This document shows, one piece after another, positions 25,877 through 35,070 of a stretch of 64,000 nt of DNA. The first letter of the stretch is position 1, and each line of letters opens with the position of its first letter. This stretch comes from Flavobacterium cheongpyeongense (GTDB lineage: Bacteria; Bacteroidota; Bacteroidia; Flavobacteriales; Flavobacteriaceae). The position numbers were made by a program, and so were the translations under genes. The stretch is taken from contig NZ_QJHK01000006.1 of NCBI RefSeq assembly GCF_003202435.1, positions 62,001 to 126,000 on the forward strand, written 5' to 3'. The notes below the pieces were generated by a model. That model did no database searches and was not told where the DNA came from. It worked only from the letters and a program-made list of their open reading frames with translations.

Positions 25877-25892
25877 TATATTTGCAAAAATA
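25877..25892. promoter_or_regulatory. Abutting -7 boxes of gldB (+) and nadE (-)
   Basis: TATATTTG on the plus strand (25877-25884) is immediately followed by CAAAAATA, which on the minus strand reads TATTTTTG (25885-25892). The first points to gldB (62 bases to the ATG), the second to nadE (38 bases). The predicted 5' ends overlap by about ten bases, so polymerases would exclude each other. -33 elements are weak on both sides. Confidence 0.5.
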
Positions 25893-25945
25893 TTTTTAAG
25901 TATATGTTTACTAAAGATAAGTAACACAAATCTAATTAAAATAAA

Positions 25946-26902
25946 ATGAAAATATGTCGCTTTGTAGTGGTTCTATCCCTGTTTTTTTTATCATGTGATC
26001 AAAAAAACAAAATAGAAAAGGCAGTTGAAGAAATTCCGGTTGATATTAAGGTAGAGCGTTTTGATAAAGTTTTTTTTGAAACTAAACCTGAAGATTTAGC
26101 AAAGGTAAAAAAACAGTACCCATTCTTTTTTCCGGCTGGAAATGATGATTCGGTCTGGCTTCAAAAAATGCAGGAACCTATCTGGAGAGAGGTTTATACT
26201 GAAGTTCAGAAAAAATATTCCAATTTTGAGCCTGTTCGTCAGGAATTTAACAAGCTCTTTCAACATGTAAAATATTATTTTCCTAAAACAAAGACACCTA
26301 AAGTTATTACGGTAATTGGAGAGATGGATTATAATGCCAAAGCTATTTATGCAGATAGTCTGGTTATAGTTGCTTTGGAGTTGTATTTGGGTAAAGACCA
26401 CAAATTCTATCAATTTCCAAATTATATGAGACAAAATTTTGAAGAAAGACAAATTATGCCAGATGTCGTTTCGAGTTTTGCTTATAGAAATATTCCTGCC
26501 TACGATGATAAAAATCTGGTTTCCCAAATGATTTTCGAGGGGAAACAATTGTACGCCAAAGATTTGCTTTTGCCAGAATATACAGATGCTGACAAAATTG
26601 GTTACACACCAGAACAAATAAAATGGTGTGAAGAAAATGAGGCCTATATGTGGCGTTATTTTATAGAAAAAGAAATGTTATATAGTGTAGATCCTAAATT
26701 AACTGGTCGTTTTATAGCTCCTGCTCCGTTTTCTAAATTTTATCTGGAAATAGATAATGATTCACCTGGAAGGGTTGGTGCTTGGATCGGTTGGCAAATG
26801 GTTCGTTCGTATATGAAAAATAATGCTGTAACTTTACCAGAATTATTGAAAACAAATGCTAAAGAAATTTTCGAAAAGTCAAAATACAAACCTAAGAAAT
26901 AA
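25946..26902 (+). CDS. gldB: Gliding motility lipoprotein GldB
   Basis: A 318-residue lipoprotein with signal and lipobox (LFFLSC, Cys at about 17). The sequence VDIKVERFDKVFFETKPEDL, the MQEPIWREVYTEVQ segment and the C-terminal PGRVGAWIGWQMVRSYMK are what I recognise as GldB, which is required for gliding in Flavobacterium johnsoniae; its biochemical role is not established. The order gldB-gldC with nadE divergent upstream agrees with that genus. The stop overlaps the gldC start (TAATG). Confidence 0.93.
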   Translation: MKICRFVVVLSLFFLSCDQKNKIEKAVEEIPVDIKVERFDKVFFETKPEDLAKVKKQYPFFFPAGNDDSVWLQKMQEPIWREVYTEVQKKYSNFEPVRQEFNKLFQHVKYYFPKTKTPKVITVIGEMDYNAKAIYADSLVIVALELYLGKDHKFYQFPNYMRQNFEERQIMPDVVSSFAYRNIPAYDDKNLVSQMIFEGKQLYAKDLLLPEYTDADKIGYTPEQIKWCEENEAYMWRYFIEKEMLYSVDPKLTGRFIAPAPFSKFYLEIDNDSPGRVGAWIGWQMVRSYMKNNAVTLPELLKTNAKEIFEKSKYKPKK

Positions 26903-27237
26903 TGTCAGATACAATAAACTCAGAAATTAAATTCAATATACAATTAGACGAAAACCGAGTGCCTGAAAAATTAACATGGAGTGCTCAGGATGGTGGGGTT
27001 CAGGATGAAGAAGCAAAAGCAATTATGCTTTCTATATGGGACAGTAAAGCCAAAGAAAGTATGCGAATTGATTTGTGGACAAAAGATATGCCGGTAGATG
27101 AAATGAAAATTTTCTTTCACCAAACATTAGTTGCAATGTCGGATACTTTTAAACGCGCTACAGATGATGAAAAAATGGCAGACACAATGAAAGATTTCTG
27201 TGATTATTTTGCAGAAAAATTAGAATTAACCAGATAG
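26902..27237 (+). CDS. gldC: Gliding motility protein GldC
   Basis: A 111-residue cytoplasmic protein without signal peptide, matching GldC in size and in segments such as IQLDENRVPEKLTWSAQDGG and EAKAIMLSIWDSKAKESMRI. In F. johnsoniae it supports, but is not strictly needed for, gliding. Start overlaps the gldB stop by one base. Followed by a strong terminator, so gldB-gldC is a two-gene operon. Confidence 0.92.
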   Translation: MSDTINSEIKFNIQLDENRVPEKLTWSAQDGGVQDEEAKAIMLSIWDSKAKESMRIDLWTKDMPVDEMKIFFHQTLVAMSDTFKRATDDEKMADTMKDFCDYFAEKLELTR

Positions 27238-27255
27238 TAAATTCCAATAAAATAC

Positions 27256-27300
27256 AAATTTCAAATCCTAATGATTTAACTCAGGATTTGAAATTTTTTT
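27256..27300 (+). terminator. Terminator after gldC
   Basis: A 14-bp perfect stem (AAATTTCAAATCCT with AGGATTTGAAATTT), 13-base loop, T-run that reaches into the 3' end of the convergent lipoprotein gene. Confidence 0.85.
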
Positions 27301-27907
27301 TCTCCTGATAGGTAGGTAAGCGTTTTACAGGTTTGATTGAGTTTTTCTTGATATCATTTATAATTTTTCTGTAGCAACCCATTATCACTACAGATGTGGG
27401 TTGGTTTGTAATACTAAGGTCTTCTTCGAGACATCCTCCGGCTGCTTTACAGTATATTATTTCGCCACGATTCAAATCATATACTTCTAAAATAATTTCG
27501 GCGTATGTCATTTGTTTTTTATAGTAAAAATGATTTTTAAATTCAAAATTACTAAACTCGTTTTTTGCGTTTTTACATTTTATATTTACATAATAATCAG
27601 AATCAGCTGCTTTTTTGAGTTCTAAAATTGCTGATTTGTCTAATTTTAAAGGGACTTGCTTGGTTGCGAAATATTTTCGTTCGGCCATCGAATACTTTAC
27701 TCTTCTTCCTAAGTATTTTGAAAAGTCAGCCATTACATAATGAGTCAGCTTTGTTTTTGTATTTTGATCAACTTCGATATCGCCGATAAGCCATGTACCT
27801 TTAGTAAAATCCAAACTATTCACATTGTCTGTACTATGTAAAAAGTAGTGAGTGACGTTACAGGAAGATAAAAGTAACAAAAGTAAAAGACAAATATTTT
27901 TCTTCAT
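27281..27907 (-). CDS. Lipoprotein of unknown function
   Basis: A 208-residue protein starting MKKNICLLLLLLLSSC, a clear lipoprotein signal (Cys at about 16). I place the start at 27907; an in-frame ATG at 27931 falls inside a TATATTTG box and would spoil the signal peptide. The rest is mixed alpha/beta with VYDLNRGEIIYCKAAGGCLE near the middle-to-end and no motif I recognise; it resembles small lipoproteins of the phylum in which a conserved Gly/Cys motif follows a strand. Convergent with gldC. Confidence 0.7.
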   Translation of the reverse strand: MKKNICLLLLLLLSSCNVTHYFLHSTDNVNSLDFTKGTWLIGDIEVDQNTKTKLTHYVMADFSKYLGRRVKYSMAERKYFATKQVPLKLDKSAILELKKAADSDYYVNIKCKNAKNEFSNFEFKNHFYYKKQMTYAEIILEVYDLNRGEIIYCKAAGGCLEEDLSITNQPTSVVIMGCYRKIINDIKKNSIKPVKRLPTYQEKKNFKS

Positions 27908-27928
27908 AAAAGAATCATTAATTTTGGT

Positions 27929-27936
27929 CAAATATA
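27929..27936 (-). promoter_or_regulatory. -7 box TATATTTG of lipoprotein gene
   Basis: Minus-strand TATATTTG 21 bases before the chosen start at 27907. Confidence 0.55.
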
Positions 27937-28067
27937 ATTTAAAAAAAATAATGCCTAAAGGTTATTCTTTAAAATAAAAAATCAGATTCAAAGAATTTGC
28001 CAATAATAAAGAATTCCAAGGTTGATATTTAAAATGGAATTTTAATTTACCATTCTTCTTTTTAGAA

Positions 28068-28688
28068 TTAAAACCCTGAGTTGTTTTTGAAAACCTCCTG
28101 ATTCACTTCGTCAATATAAGATAATAGCTCTTGCTTTCCTGTTGATTCTGTAGATGAGGTTACAAAATACTGAGGCATTTCGGCCCAGTTATTGGCAAAC
28201 ATCTGTTTTTTGTAAGCGGCAATATGCGAATCTGTTTTTACTTTACTAATCTTATCAGCTTTGGTGAATATAATACAAAACGGAATTTCGCTTTCACCCA
28301 TATACGACATAAATTCAATATCTATCTTTTGAGCCTCGTGTCGAATGTCAATCAAAACAAAAGCACAAACTAATTGTTCTCTGGTTTCAAAATAATCCGT
28401 AATAAATTGCTGAAAAACTGATTTGGTTTTTTTAGAAACTTTTGCATATCCATAACCCGGTAAATCGACCAAAAACCAATTGTTGTTAATCTTGAAATGA
28501 TTGATTAGCTGTGTTTTTCCTGGGCGACCTGATGTTTTTGCTAAATTTTTATGATTAGTTAGCATGTTGATTAAAGAAGATTTTCCAACATTAGATCTTC
28601 CTATAAAAGCATATTCAGGTAAAAATTCCTGCGGGCATTTTGCAACTTCAGAATTGCTGACAATGAATTCGGCAGTAGTAATTTTCAT
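28068..28688 (-). CDS. engB: Ribosome biogenesis GTP-binding protein EngB (YihA/YsxC)
   Basis: A 206-residue TRAFAC-class GTPase needed for large ribosomal subunit assembly. G1 GRSNVGKSS, G3 DLPGYGYAKV, G4 TKADK and G5 near VTSSTESTGK are all present, with the family motif SGRPGKTQLIN between G1 and G3. Normal length. It follows the alpha/beta hydrolase gene by about 34 bases on the same strand and may share its promoter. Confidence 0.95.
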   Translation of the reverse strand: MKITTAEFIVSNSEVAKCPQEFLPEYAFIGRSNVGKSSLINMLTNHKNLAKTSGRPGKTQLINHFKINNNWFLVDLPGYGYAKVSKKTKSVFQQFITDYFETREQLVCAFVLIDIRHEAQKIDIEFMSYMGESEIPFCIIFTKADKISKVKTDSHIAAYKKQMFANNWAEMPQYFVTSSTESTGKQELLSYIDEVNQEVFKNNSGF

Positions 28689-28722
28689 GTTTTTGAGTTT
28701 TAAAACTTCTAAATTCGTAAGT

Positions 28723-29496
28723 CTAGATACTAGAAAAATTCTTTTTAGTAAGCCATTCTTCTAGAATTTCATTAAATTCCTCAGGATGTTCCATCATAGC
28801 AGCGTGACCGCATTTGTCAATCCAGTACAGGGTTGAATTAGGTAATAATTTATCAAACTCTTCGGCAACATTTGGAGGTGTTACAGAATCGTTTTTGCCC
28901 CAAATGATACAGGTTTCTACTGTCATTTTTGGTAAATCTTTGGCCATATTATGACGAATTGCACTCTTGGCAATCGTTAATGTTTTAATCAGTTTGATGC
29001 GGTCATTGGCTGTTGCATATACTTCATCAATAAGATCAGGAGTGGCAATTTTTGGATCATAAAATACATCTTCAGATTTCTTTTTGATGTATTCATAATC
29101 GCCTCTTCTTGGGTAGCTGTCTCCCATTGCGCTTTCGTAAAGTCCTGAACTTCCTGTTATTACAAGTCCTGCTACTTTTTCAGGATATAATTTAGTGTGG
29201 TAAAGGGCGATATGTCCCCCTAATGAATTTCCTAGTAATATAACTTTGTCAAAACCTTTAAAATTGATGAAATCTTTAACGTATTTAGCAAAGCTTTTTA
29301 CGTTCGTTTTTAGGATACTCTGCGTGTATATTGGCAAATCCGGGATAACAACTTTGTAACCTTTGGTTGGGAAATATTGTGCTACACCGTCAAAGTTACT
29401 TAGACCTCCCATTAATCCGTGAAGAATTACGATAGGAGTTCCTTCTCCAGCTTCAAAATAGCTGTATTTGCCTTCTTTTTTGTAGTGTTTGTCCAT
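28723..29496 (-). CDS. Alpha/beta hydrolase
   Basis: A 257-residue hydrolase with the complete catalytic triad: nucleophile Ser in LLGNSLGGHIAL, Asp in IIWGKNDSVTPP and His in IDKCGHAAMMEHPEEF; the oxyanion motif is VILHGLMGG. Without signal peptide, so cytoplasmic. The substrate is unknown. A TATATTTG box lies 27 bases upstream and engB follows on the same strand. Confidence 0.9.
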   Translation of the reverse strand: MDKHYKKEGKYSYFEAGEGTPIVILHGLMGGLSNFDGVAQYFPTKGYKVVIPDLPIYTQSILKTNVKSFAKYVKDFINFKGFDKVILLGNSLGGHIALYHTKLYPEKVAGLVITGSSGLYESAMGDSYPRRGDYEYIKKKSEDVFYDPKIATPDLIDEVYATANDRIKLIKTLTIAKSAIRHNMAKDLPKMTVETCIIWGKNDSVTPPNVAEEFDKLLPNSTLYWIDKCGHAAMMEHPEEFNEILEEWLTKKNFSSI

Positions 29497-29523
29497 TTAA
29501 TTTAATACCAATTTCAATTTGGA

Positions 29524-29531
29524 CAAATATA
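29524..29531 (-). promoter_or_regulatory. -7 box TATATTTG of hydrolase-engB operon
   Basis: Minus-strand TATATTTG 27 bases upstream of the hydrolase ATG. The stretch from 29532 to 29804 beyond it contains no gene I can support. Confidence 0.55.
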
Positions 29532-29804
29532 GGGTTTAATAAATAAAAATGAATTTTTGCTGTCATTTTTTAACTACATAATTTTAGTAGAATTTATAAA
29601 TGTTTAAAAATCAGGTTTTAGAGTGCTTTTTGTTGAATCTTGAAAATGTTAAAATCATTGCATTATAATTGTTTTTTTAAGAGAAAGACTATTTAATTTT
29701 TACAAATATTTCTTGAATTTATTTGCAAACTGATTAATGTGTAAAGTATTGATTGTCCATTAATTAAGTGATAAGGTGTGAAAGTAGGTAAACTTATCAA
29801 CAAA

Positions 29805-29848
29805 GTGGTATATAGTGGTAAAATGTGGTAATATTTTTTATATTTTTG
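29805..29848 (+). promoter_or_regulatory. dcw cluster promoter with three GTGGTA boxes (likely MraZ operator)
   Basis: GTGGTA occurs at 29805, 29815 and 29825, a perfect 10-bp period, directly upstream of a TATTTTTG -7 box (29841-29848) and 26 bases before mraZ. In other bacteria MraZ represses its own operon by binding short G-rich direct repeats one helical turn apart. Here the boxes cover the -33 region, which would block polymerase. Confidence 0.75.
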
Positions 29849-29873
29849 CTGTATAACATGTTAATTGATTTTC

Positions 29874-30347
29874 TTGAACACTATTGTAGGAACATATGAG
29901 TGTAAAGTCGATGCTAAAGGAAGGCTAATGATACCAGCGCCTTTAAAAAAGCAATTGACTTCATCTCTTCAAAACGGATTTGTTTTGAAGCGCTCTGTTT
30001 TTCAACCGTGTCTGGAGTTGTATCCAATGGAAGAGTGGGATTTGATGATGCAAAAAATCAACAAGCTGAATCGTTTCGTAAAAAAGAATAATGATTTTAT
30101 CCGAAGATTTACTGCAGGAGTTAAAATAGTAGAGATTGATGCATTGGGAAGATTGTTAGTTCCAAAAGATTTGGTTTCTTTTTCAGGTATTTCAAAAGAT
30201 GTGGTTTTTTCATCTGCGGTTAATATTGTGGAGATTTGGGATAAGGATTTATATGAAAAATCAATAAGCGGCGAAGATATGGATTTTGCAGATTTAGCCG
30301 AAGAAGTAATGGGAAATATTAATGACGACGACAATGGAATATCATAA
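29874..30347 (+). CDS. mraZ: Transcriptional regulator MraZ
   Basis: A 157-residue protein with two AbrB-like SpoVT repeats: the first in YECKVDAKGRLMIPAPLKKQ and the second in KIVEIDALGRLLVPKDLVSF, each with the DxxGR signature. It is known as the DNA-binding regulator of the dcw cluster. I use the TTG at 29874 (product begins MNTIVGTYEC); a TTG at 29865 would add three residues. First gene of the cluster, overlapping rsmH. Confidence 0.95.
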   Translation: MNTIVGTYECKVDAKGRLMIPAPLKKQLTSSLQNGFVLKRSVFQPCLELYPMEEWDLMMQKINKLNRFVKKNNDFIRRFTAGVKIVEIDALGRLLVPKDLVSFSGISKDVVFSSAVNIVEIWDKDLYEKSISGEDMDFADLAEEVMGNINDDDNGIS

Positions 30348-31230
30348 TCCGGTTTTACTTCATCCAACAGTTGATGGTTTAAATATTAAGCCTGACGGAA
30401 TATATGTAGATGTTACGTTTGGTGGCGGAGGTCATTCAAAAGAAATTTTGAAGCGATTAGGACCAAACGGAAAGTTATTTGCTTTTGATCAGGATGAGGA
30501 CGCGCTTGCAAATGCTTTACCGGATGAAAGATTTACTTTGATCAATGAAAACTTTAGGTTTATAAAAAGATTTTTACGTTTTCATGGTGTAAAAAGTGTA
30601 GACGGAATTTTGGCAGATTTAGGAGTTTCATCGCATCAGTTTGATGTTCCGGAAAGAGGTTTTTCGACAAGGTTTGATGCGGAACTCGATATGAGGATGA
30701 GTCAGAAAAATGATTTGAATGCGTATCGTGTCGTTAATGAATATGATGATGCCAATTTGAGAAGGGTATTTCTGGACTATGGAGAATTGAAAAATGCCCC
30801 TGTATTGTCTAGGACAATTATAGAAGCCAGAGAGCATCATGCAATCAAAACTACTGATGAATTGAAAGAAGTTTTAGCGAAATATTTACCTGAAAGAGTT
30901 CGAAATAAAATATTGGCTCAGATTTATCAGGCTATCCGGATTGAAGTAAATCAGGAAATGGATGTTTTAAAAGAATTTATTGAGCAATCATTAGAGATTT
31001 TAAAACCGGGCGGAAGGTTTTCTGTAATATCCTATCATTCCTTAGAAGACAGGCTAGTAAAAAGATTCATTAAAAACGGAATGTTTGAAGGCGAGCCGGA
31101 ACGTGATTTTTTTGGAAATTTTTCTGTTCCGTTTAAAACCATCGGAAAATTGATTGTTCCGGATGATGCAGAAATTAAAATAAACAACAGGGCTAGAAGT
31201 GCAAAATTAAGGGTAGCTGAAAAGATATAA
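30322..31230 (+). CDS. rsmH: 16S rRNA (cytosine1402-N4)-methyltransferase RsmH
   Basis: A 302-residue SAM-dependent enzyme (MraW). Motifs: YVDVTFGGGGHSKEIL (SAM binding), GILADLGVSSHQFD, RGFSTRFDAELDMRM, and PGGRFSVISYHSLEDRLVK near the C-terminus. It overlaps mraZ by 26 bases from the ATG at 30322; an ATG at 30334 giving MEYHNPVLL is an equally plausible start with a 14-base overlap. Confidence 0.95.
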   Translation: MTTTMEYHNPVLLHPTVDGLNIKPDGIYVDVTFGGGGHSKEILKRLGPNGKLFAFDQDEDALANALPDERFTLINENFRFIKRFLRFHGVKSVDGILADLGVSSHQFDVPERGFSTRFDAELDMRMSQKNDLNAYRVVNEYDDANLRRVFLDYGELKNAPVLSRTIIEAREHHAIKTTDELKEVLAKYLPERVRNKILAQIYQAIRIEVNQEMDVLKEFIEQSLEILKPGGRFSVISYHSLEDRLVKRFIKNGMFEGEPERDFFGNFSVPFKTIGKLIVPDDAEIKINNRARSAKLRVAEKI

Positions 31231-31245
31231 TATAATAGGTAGAAA

Positions 31246-31593
31246 ATGAAAAGTGGCGTATTTAGCATATTAAAAGCAAGGTTTCTGATTAACGATGATG
31301 CAATTAAAAACTGGAGATTCATTGTTTTTATCATTCTGCTTGCTATAATAATGATTGCAAATACACAACGATACGAACAAAAGGTTTTTGAAATTGCAAA
31401 ACTCAACAACGAAGTAAAAGAATTGAGATCTGAATTTGTAGACCGACGTTCAGAATTGATGAAGTTAAAAATGGAGTCCACTATATCGGATAAAATGCTT
31501 AAAAAACAGATTTATCCCTCTACTGTTCCTCCGATAAAGATAGAAGTTAAAAAAGAAGAAGAAAAAAGTTTCTTTAAAAGAATATGGCAGTAG
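31246..31593 (+). CDS. ftsL: FtsL-like cell division protein
   Basis: A 115-residue bitopic protein: cytoplasmic N-terminus, one membrane segment (WRFIVFIILLAIIMIANTQ), then a short periplasmic coiled coil (VFEIAKLNNEVKELRSEFVD) and a basic tail. This topology, size and position between rsmH and ftsI are those of FtsL, which links FtsQ/FtsB to the division synthase. Sequence similarity alone would not prove it. It overlaps ftsI by 10 bases. Confidence 0.85.
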   Translation: MKSGVFSILKARFLINDDAIKNWRFIVFIILLAIIMIANTQRYEQKVFEIAKLNNEVKELRSEFVDRRSELMKLKMESTISDKMLKKQIYPSTVPPIKIEVKKEEEKSFFKRIWQ

Positions 31594-33593
31594 ACGATAA
31601 ACATATATCCTACAGAATTTATCTCGTAGCAGTTTTCATCTTTTTGATGGCAATTGCTATTGTTGTTAAGTTGACCAATATTCAATGGGTAGAAGGAGAT
31701 TATTACAGAAAACTGGCGAAACAGCGAACGGTTAGAAATTTTGTAATTCCGGCCAATAAAGGAAATATTTACTCTGCTGATGGAAGTTTACTGGCAACAT
31801 CAATACCTAATTATGAAATTCGTTTCGATTCAAAAGCACCAAAAGAAGAGAACTTCGAAAAGTATGTAAAGCCTCTTTCAGATTCTTTAGCGATTGTATT
31901 TGGCAGACCAAGTGGCTATTATCAAAATGAGCTAAGAAAAGCAAGGCAAAATAAAAACCGGTATTATTTGATTGCACGTAATTTAAGTTATACTGATTAT
32001 ATGAGAATTAAAGGCTTTCCGCTATTTAATTTAGGGGCTTTTAAAGGAGGAATTATTATTGAACAGGAGACAGTTAGAAAACATCCAATAGGGAAAATTG
32101 CTGAAAGAACAATTGGCTACGACCGAATTGATCCTGCAACGGGAGTAGAGGTTGGGAAAGGAATCGAGTGGGCATTTAAAAGTTATCTGAACGGAAAAGA
32201 CGGTAAAATTTTAAAACAAAAAATTGCCAAAGGACAATGGAAGCCAATTCGTGATGTAAACGAAGTTGATCCAATTGATGGTTACGATGTAATTTCAACA
32301 ATTGATGTTTTTATTCAGGATATTGCACATCACGCCTTATTGAAACAGCTTCAGGATTACGAAGCTGATCACGGATGTGTAGTTGTGATGGAAACCGAAA
32401 CAGGTTATGTAAAAGCGATTTCAAATTTAGGAAGAGCAGAAGACGGGACTTATTATGAAACTACCAATTATGCTGTTGCTGAATCTCACGAGCCGGGGTC
32501 AACTTTTAAATTAGTTGATTTAATGGCGATTTTAGAAGATAAGGTTGCAGATACAAGCACAGTTTTTGACAGTCATAACGGAGTGGTAAAATATTACGGT
32601 CGCAGCGTTCGTGATTCGCACAATGGAGGTTATGGAAAAGTTTCTTTAGCACGTGGATTTGAACTTTCTTCAAATACAGTTATGGTGCAGGCGGTTTATG
32701 ATAATTACAAAAGTAATCCGTCAAAATTTGTAAATCATATTAGAAATTGGGGATTGGATAAAACTTTAGGATTGCATTTTAAAGGTGAGGGAAGGCCAGT
32801 TATTCCGCATCCGGGAGATAAAAGCTGGTCAGGAACTACACTTCCGTGGATGGCTTTTGGTTATAATGTTTCAGTTACCCCAATGCAGACTTTGACATTT
32901 TATAATTCGGTTGCCAATAATGGTGTAATGGTAAAACCACAATTTGTTTCTGAAATTAAAGAGTGGAATAAAACAATCAAGAAGTTTGACACAGAAATAA
33001 TAAACCCAAAAGTGTGTTCGGAAGAAACGCTAAAAAAAATAAAAGCTGTTTTACAGAATGTGGTTAAAAAAGGAACAGGTTCTAAGTTGTATTCGAAAGA
33101 TTTTTCGATGGCAGGAAAAACAGGAACGGCTCAGATGAACTATGGAGGAAAAGAAGGAAAATCAGCTTTATATTATGCATCTTCCTTCGTTGGATATTTT
33201 CCGGCAGATCACCCAAAGTACTCTTGTATTGTGGTGGTTCATAAACCCAATACATCAAAAAATAATTATTTCGGAGCTGATGTTGCAGGGCCGGTTTTTA
33301 AAAGAATAGCCCAAAAGATTTTTACTGATGCGCCTTCAACAAATAAAATTAAACGTTTGGATTCTAAAATTCCAAAACAGGAATACAGTTATGACAAGTT
33401 TGATATAGAATCCAATAAAAAAACAAAACTGATTCCGAATTTAAAAGGAATGCCAGGAATGGATGCTATTGCCTTACTAGAGAATCTGGATTTAAAAGTA
33501 AAAGTGATCGGTATCGGAAAAGTAAAAAAACAGTCTGTACAGCCTGGACAAAGATTTAATAAAAACACAATTATAGTATTAGAATTATCGTGA
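31584..33593 (+). CDS. ftsI: Division-specific penicillin-binding protein (FtsI/PBP3) with PASTA domain
   Basis: A 669-residue class B transpeptidase that crosslinks septal peptidoglycan. One N-terminal membrane anchor (about 11-30), dimerisation domain (about 50-220), and transpeptidase domain with the SxxK motif EPGSTFKL (Ser306, Lys309), SSNT and AGKTGTAQM. The C-terminus carries a PASTA domain (about 610-669, KKTKLIPNLKGMPGMDAIAL onward). PASTA on FtsI is unusual for E. coli-type Gram-negatives but occurs in Bacteroidota. The last four bases overlap murE. Confidence 0.96.
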   Translation: MAVDDKHISYRIYLVAVFIFLMAIAIVVKLTNIQWVEGDYYRKLAKQRTVRNFVIPANKGNIYSADGSLLATSIPNYEIRFDSKAPKEENFEKYVKPLSDSLAIVFGRPSGYYQNELRKARQNKNRYYLIARNLSYTDYMRIKGFPLFNLGAFKGGIIIEQETVRKHPIGKIAERTIGYDRIDPATGVEVGKGIEWAFKSYLNGKDGKILKQKIAKGQWKPIRDVNEVDPIDGYDVISTIDVFIQDIAHHALLKQLQDYEADHGCVVVMETETGYVKAISNLGRAEDGTYYETTNYAVAESHEPGSTFKLVDLMAILEDKVADTSTVFDSHNGVVKYYGRSVRDSHNGGYGKVSLARGFELSSNTVMVQAVYDNYKSNPSKFVNHIRNWGLDKTLGLHFKGEGRPVIPHPGDKSWSGTTLPWMAFGYNVSVTPMQTLTFYNSVANNGVMVKPQFVSEIKEWNKTIKKFDTEIINPKVCSEETLKKIKAVLQNVVKKGTGSKLYSKDFSMAGKTGTAQMNYGGKEGKSALYYASSFVGYFPADHPKYSCIVVVHKPNTSKNNYFGADVAGPVFKRIAQKIFTDAPSTNKIKRLDSKIPKQEYSYDKFDIESNKKTKLIPNLKGMPGMDAIALLENLDLKVKVIGIGKVKKQSVQPGQRFNKNTIIVLELS

Positions 33594-35053
33594 AAATACT
33601 AAAAGACATATTATATAAACTAGCTATTGAATCTGTAACAGGTTCAACAGATATTGCTATTCAAAAAATCGATTTTGATTCAAGAAAAATTAAGGAAAAT
33701 GATGTTTTTATAGCCATTCGCGGAACTCTTTCAGATGGTCACGACTACATTGAAAAAGCAATTCAGTCAGGTGCAACTGCTATTATTTGCGATGCGTTAC
33801 CAGAAAATGTTGAAAAAGGGATTACATACATTCAGGTAAAAGACACCAATACGGCTTTGGCTTTTATGGCAGCTAATTACTTCGAAAATCCTTCTGAGAA
33901 ATTAAAACTAGTAGGTGTTACAGGTACAAACGGTAAAACTACTATTGCGTCATTATTATTTCAATTGTTTCAAAAAGCAGGTTTTAAGGTTGGTTTACTA
34001 TCAACAGTCAAAATAATGGTTGATGAATCAGAATATAAAGCAACTCATACAACACCGGATTCAATCACTATTAATCATTATTTGAATGAAATGATTGAGG
34101 CCGGAGTAACACACTGCTTTATGGAAGTAAGCTCGCACGGAATTCATCAAAAAAGAACGGAAGCCCTGCATTTTGTAGGTGGAATTTTTACAAACCTTTC
34201 TCACGATCATTTGGATTATCATCCGACTTTTGCAGAATATAGAGACGTTAAAAAATCTTTTTTTGATTCATTGCCAAAAACAGCTTTTGCTTTATCAAAC
34301 ATTGATGATAAAAACGGACCTGTAATGCTGCAGAACACAGTAGCAAGAAAATTTACGTATGCTTTAAAAACATATGCCGATTTTAAAGCGCAGATTTTGG
34401 AAAGTCAATTGTCAGGTTTATTATTAAAAGTGAATGATAATGAAGTTTGGGTAAAACTGATAGGTACTTTTAATGCTTATAACATATTGGCTATTTATGG
34501 AACGGCAATCGAATTGGGTATGGATAGTCTTGAAGCGTTGCGCTTGTTGTCTGATTTAGAGAGTGTTTCCGGACGGTTTCAGTATATCGTATCAGAGAGC
34601 AATGTTACTGCAATTGTTGATTACGCACATACTCCCGATGCTTTGGAAAATGTTTTAAAAACAATTAATGACATCAGAACTAAAAATGAACAATTAATTA
34701 CCGTAGTAGGTTGTGGAGGAAATAGGGATAAATCCAAAAGGCCAATCATGGCTCAAATTGCCGCAAATTTAAGTGATAAAGCAATTTTGACAGCTGATAA
34801 TCCAAGAAATGAAGATCCTGAAGTGATTTTAGATGACATGGAAGAAGGTATTGAAGCTCATAATTATAAAAAGATACTGAGAATTACAGATAGAAAGCAG
34901 GCAATAAAAACGGCTTGTCAATTAGCACAAGCAAACGATATTATTTTAATTGCAGGTAAAGGTCATGAAACTTATCAGGAAATAAATGGTGTCCGTCACC
35001 ATTTTGATGACATGGAAACGGTAAAAGAAATTTTGGAACAACTAAAAAAATAA
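33590..35053 (+). CDS. murE: UDP-MurNAc-L-Ala-D-Glu:meso-diaminopimelate ligase
   Basis: A 487-residue Mur ligase that adds the third amino acid of the stem peptide. ATP-binding VGVTGTNGKTTIASLL, MEVSSHGIHQ, and the substrate-specificity motif DNPRNEDP. The DNPR motif is characteristic of enzymes that use meso-diaminopimelate, which predicts a DAP-type wall and agrees with two L,D-transpeptidases elsewhere in the window. It starts with GTG overlapping the ftsI stop (GTGA). Confidence 0.96.
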   Translation: MKILKDILYKLAIESVTGSTDIAIQKIDFDSRKIKENDVFIAIRGTLSDGHDYIEKAIQSGATAIICDALPENVEKGITYIQVKDTNTALAFMAANYFENPSEKLKLVGVTGTNGKTTIASLLFQLFQKAGFKVGLLSTVKIMVDESEYKATHTTPDSITINHYLNEMIEAGVTHCFMEVSSHGIHQKRTEALHFVGGIFTNLSHDHLDYHPTFAEYRDVKKSFFDSLPKTAFALSNIDDKNGPVMLQNTVARKFTYALKTYADFKAQILESQLSGLLLKVNDNEVWVKLIGTFNAYNILAIYGTAIELGMDSLEALRLLSDLESVSGRFQYIVSESNVTAIVDYAHTPDALENVLKTINDIRTKNEQLITVVGCGGNRDKSKRPIMAQIAANLSDKAILTADNPRNEDPEVILDDMEEGIEAHNYKKILRITDRKQAIKTACQLAQANDIILIAGKGHETYQEINGVRHHFDDMETVKEILEQLKK

Positions 35054-35070
35054 AAAAATAGAAATTGCAC

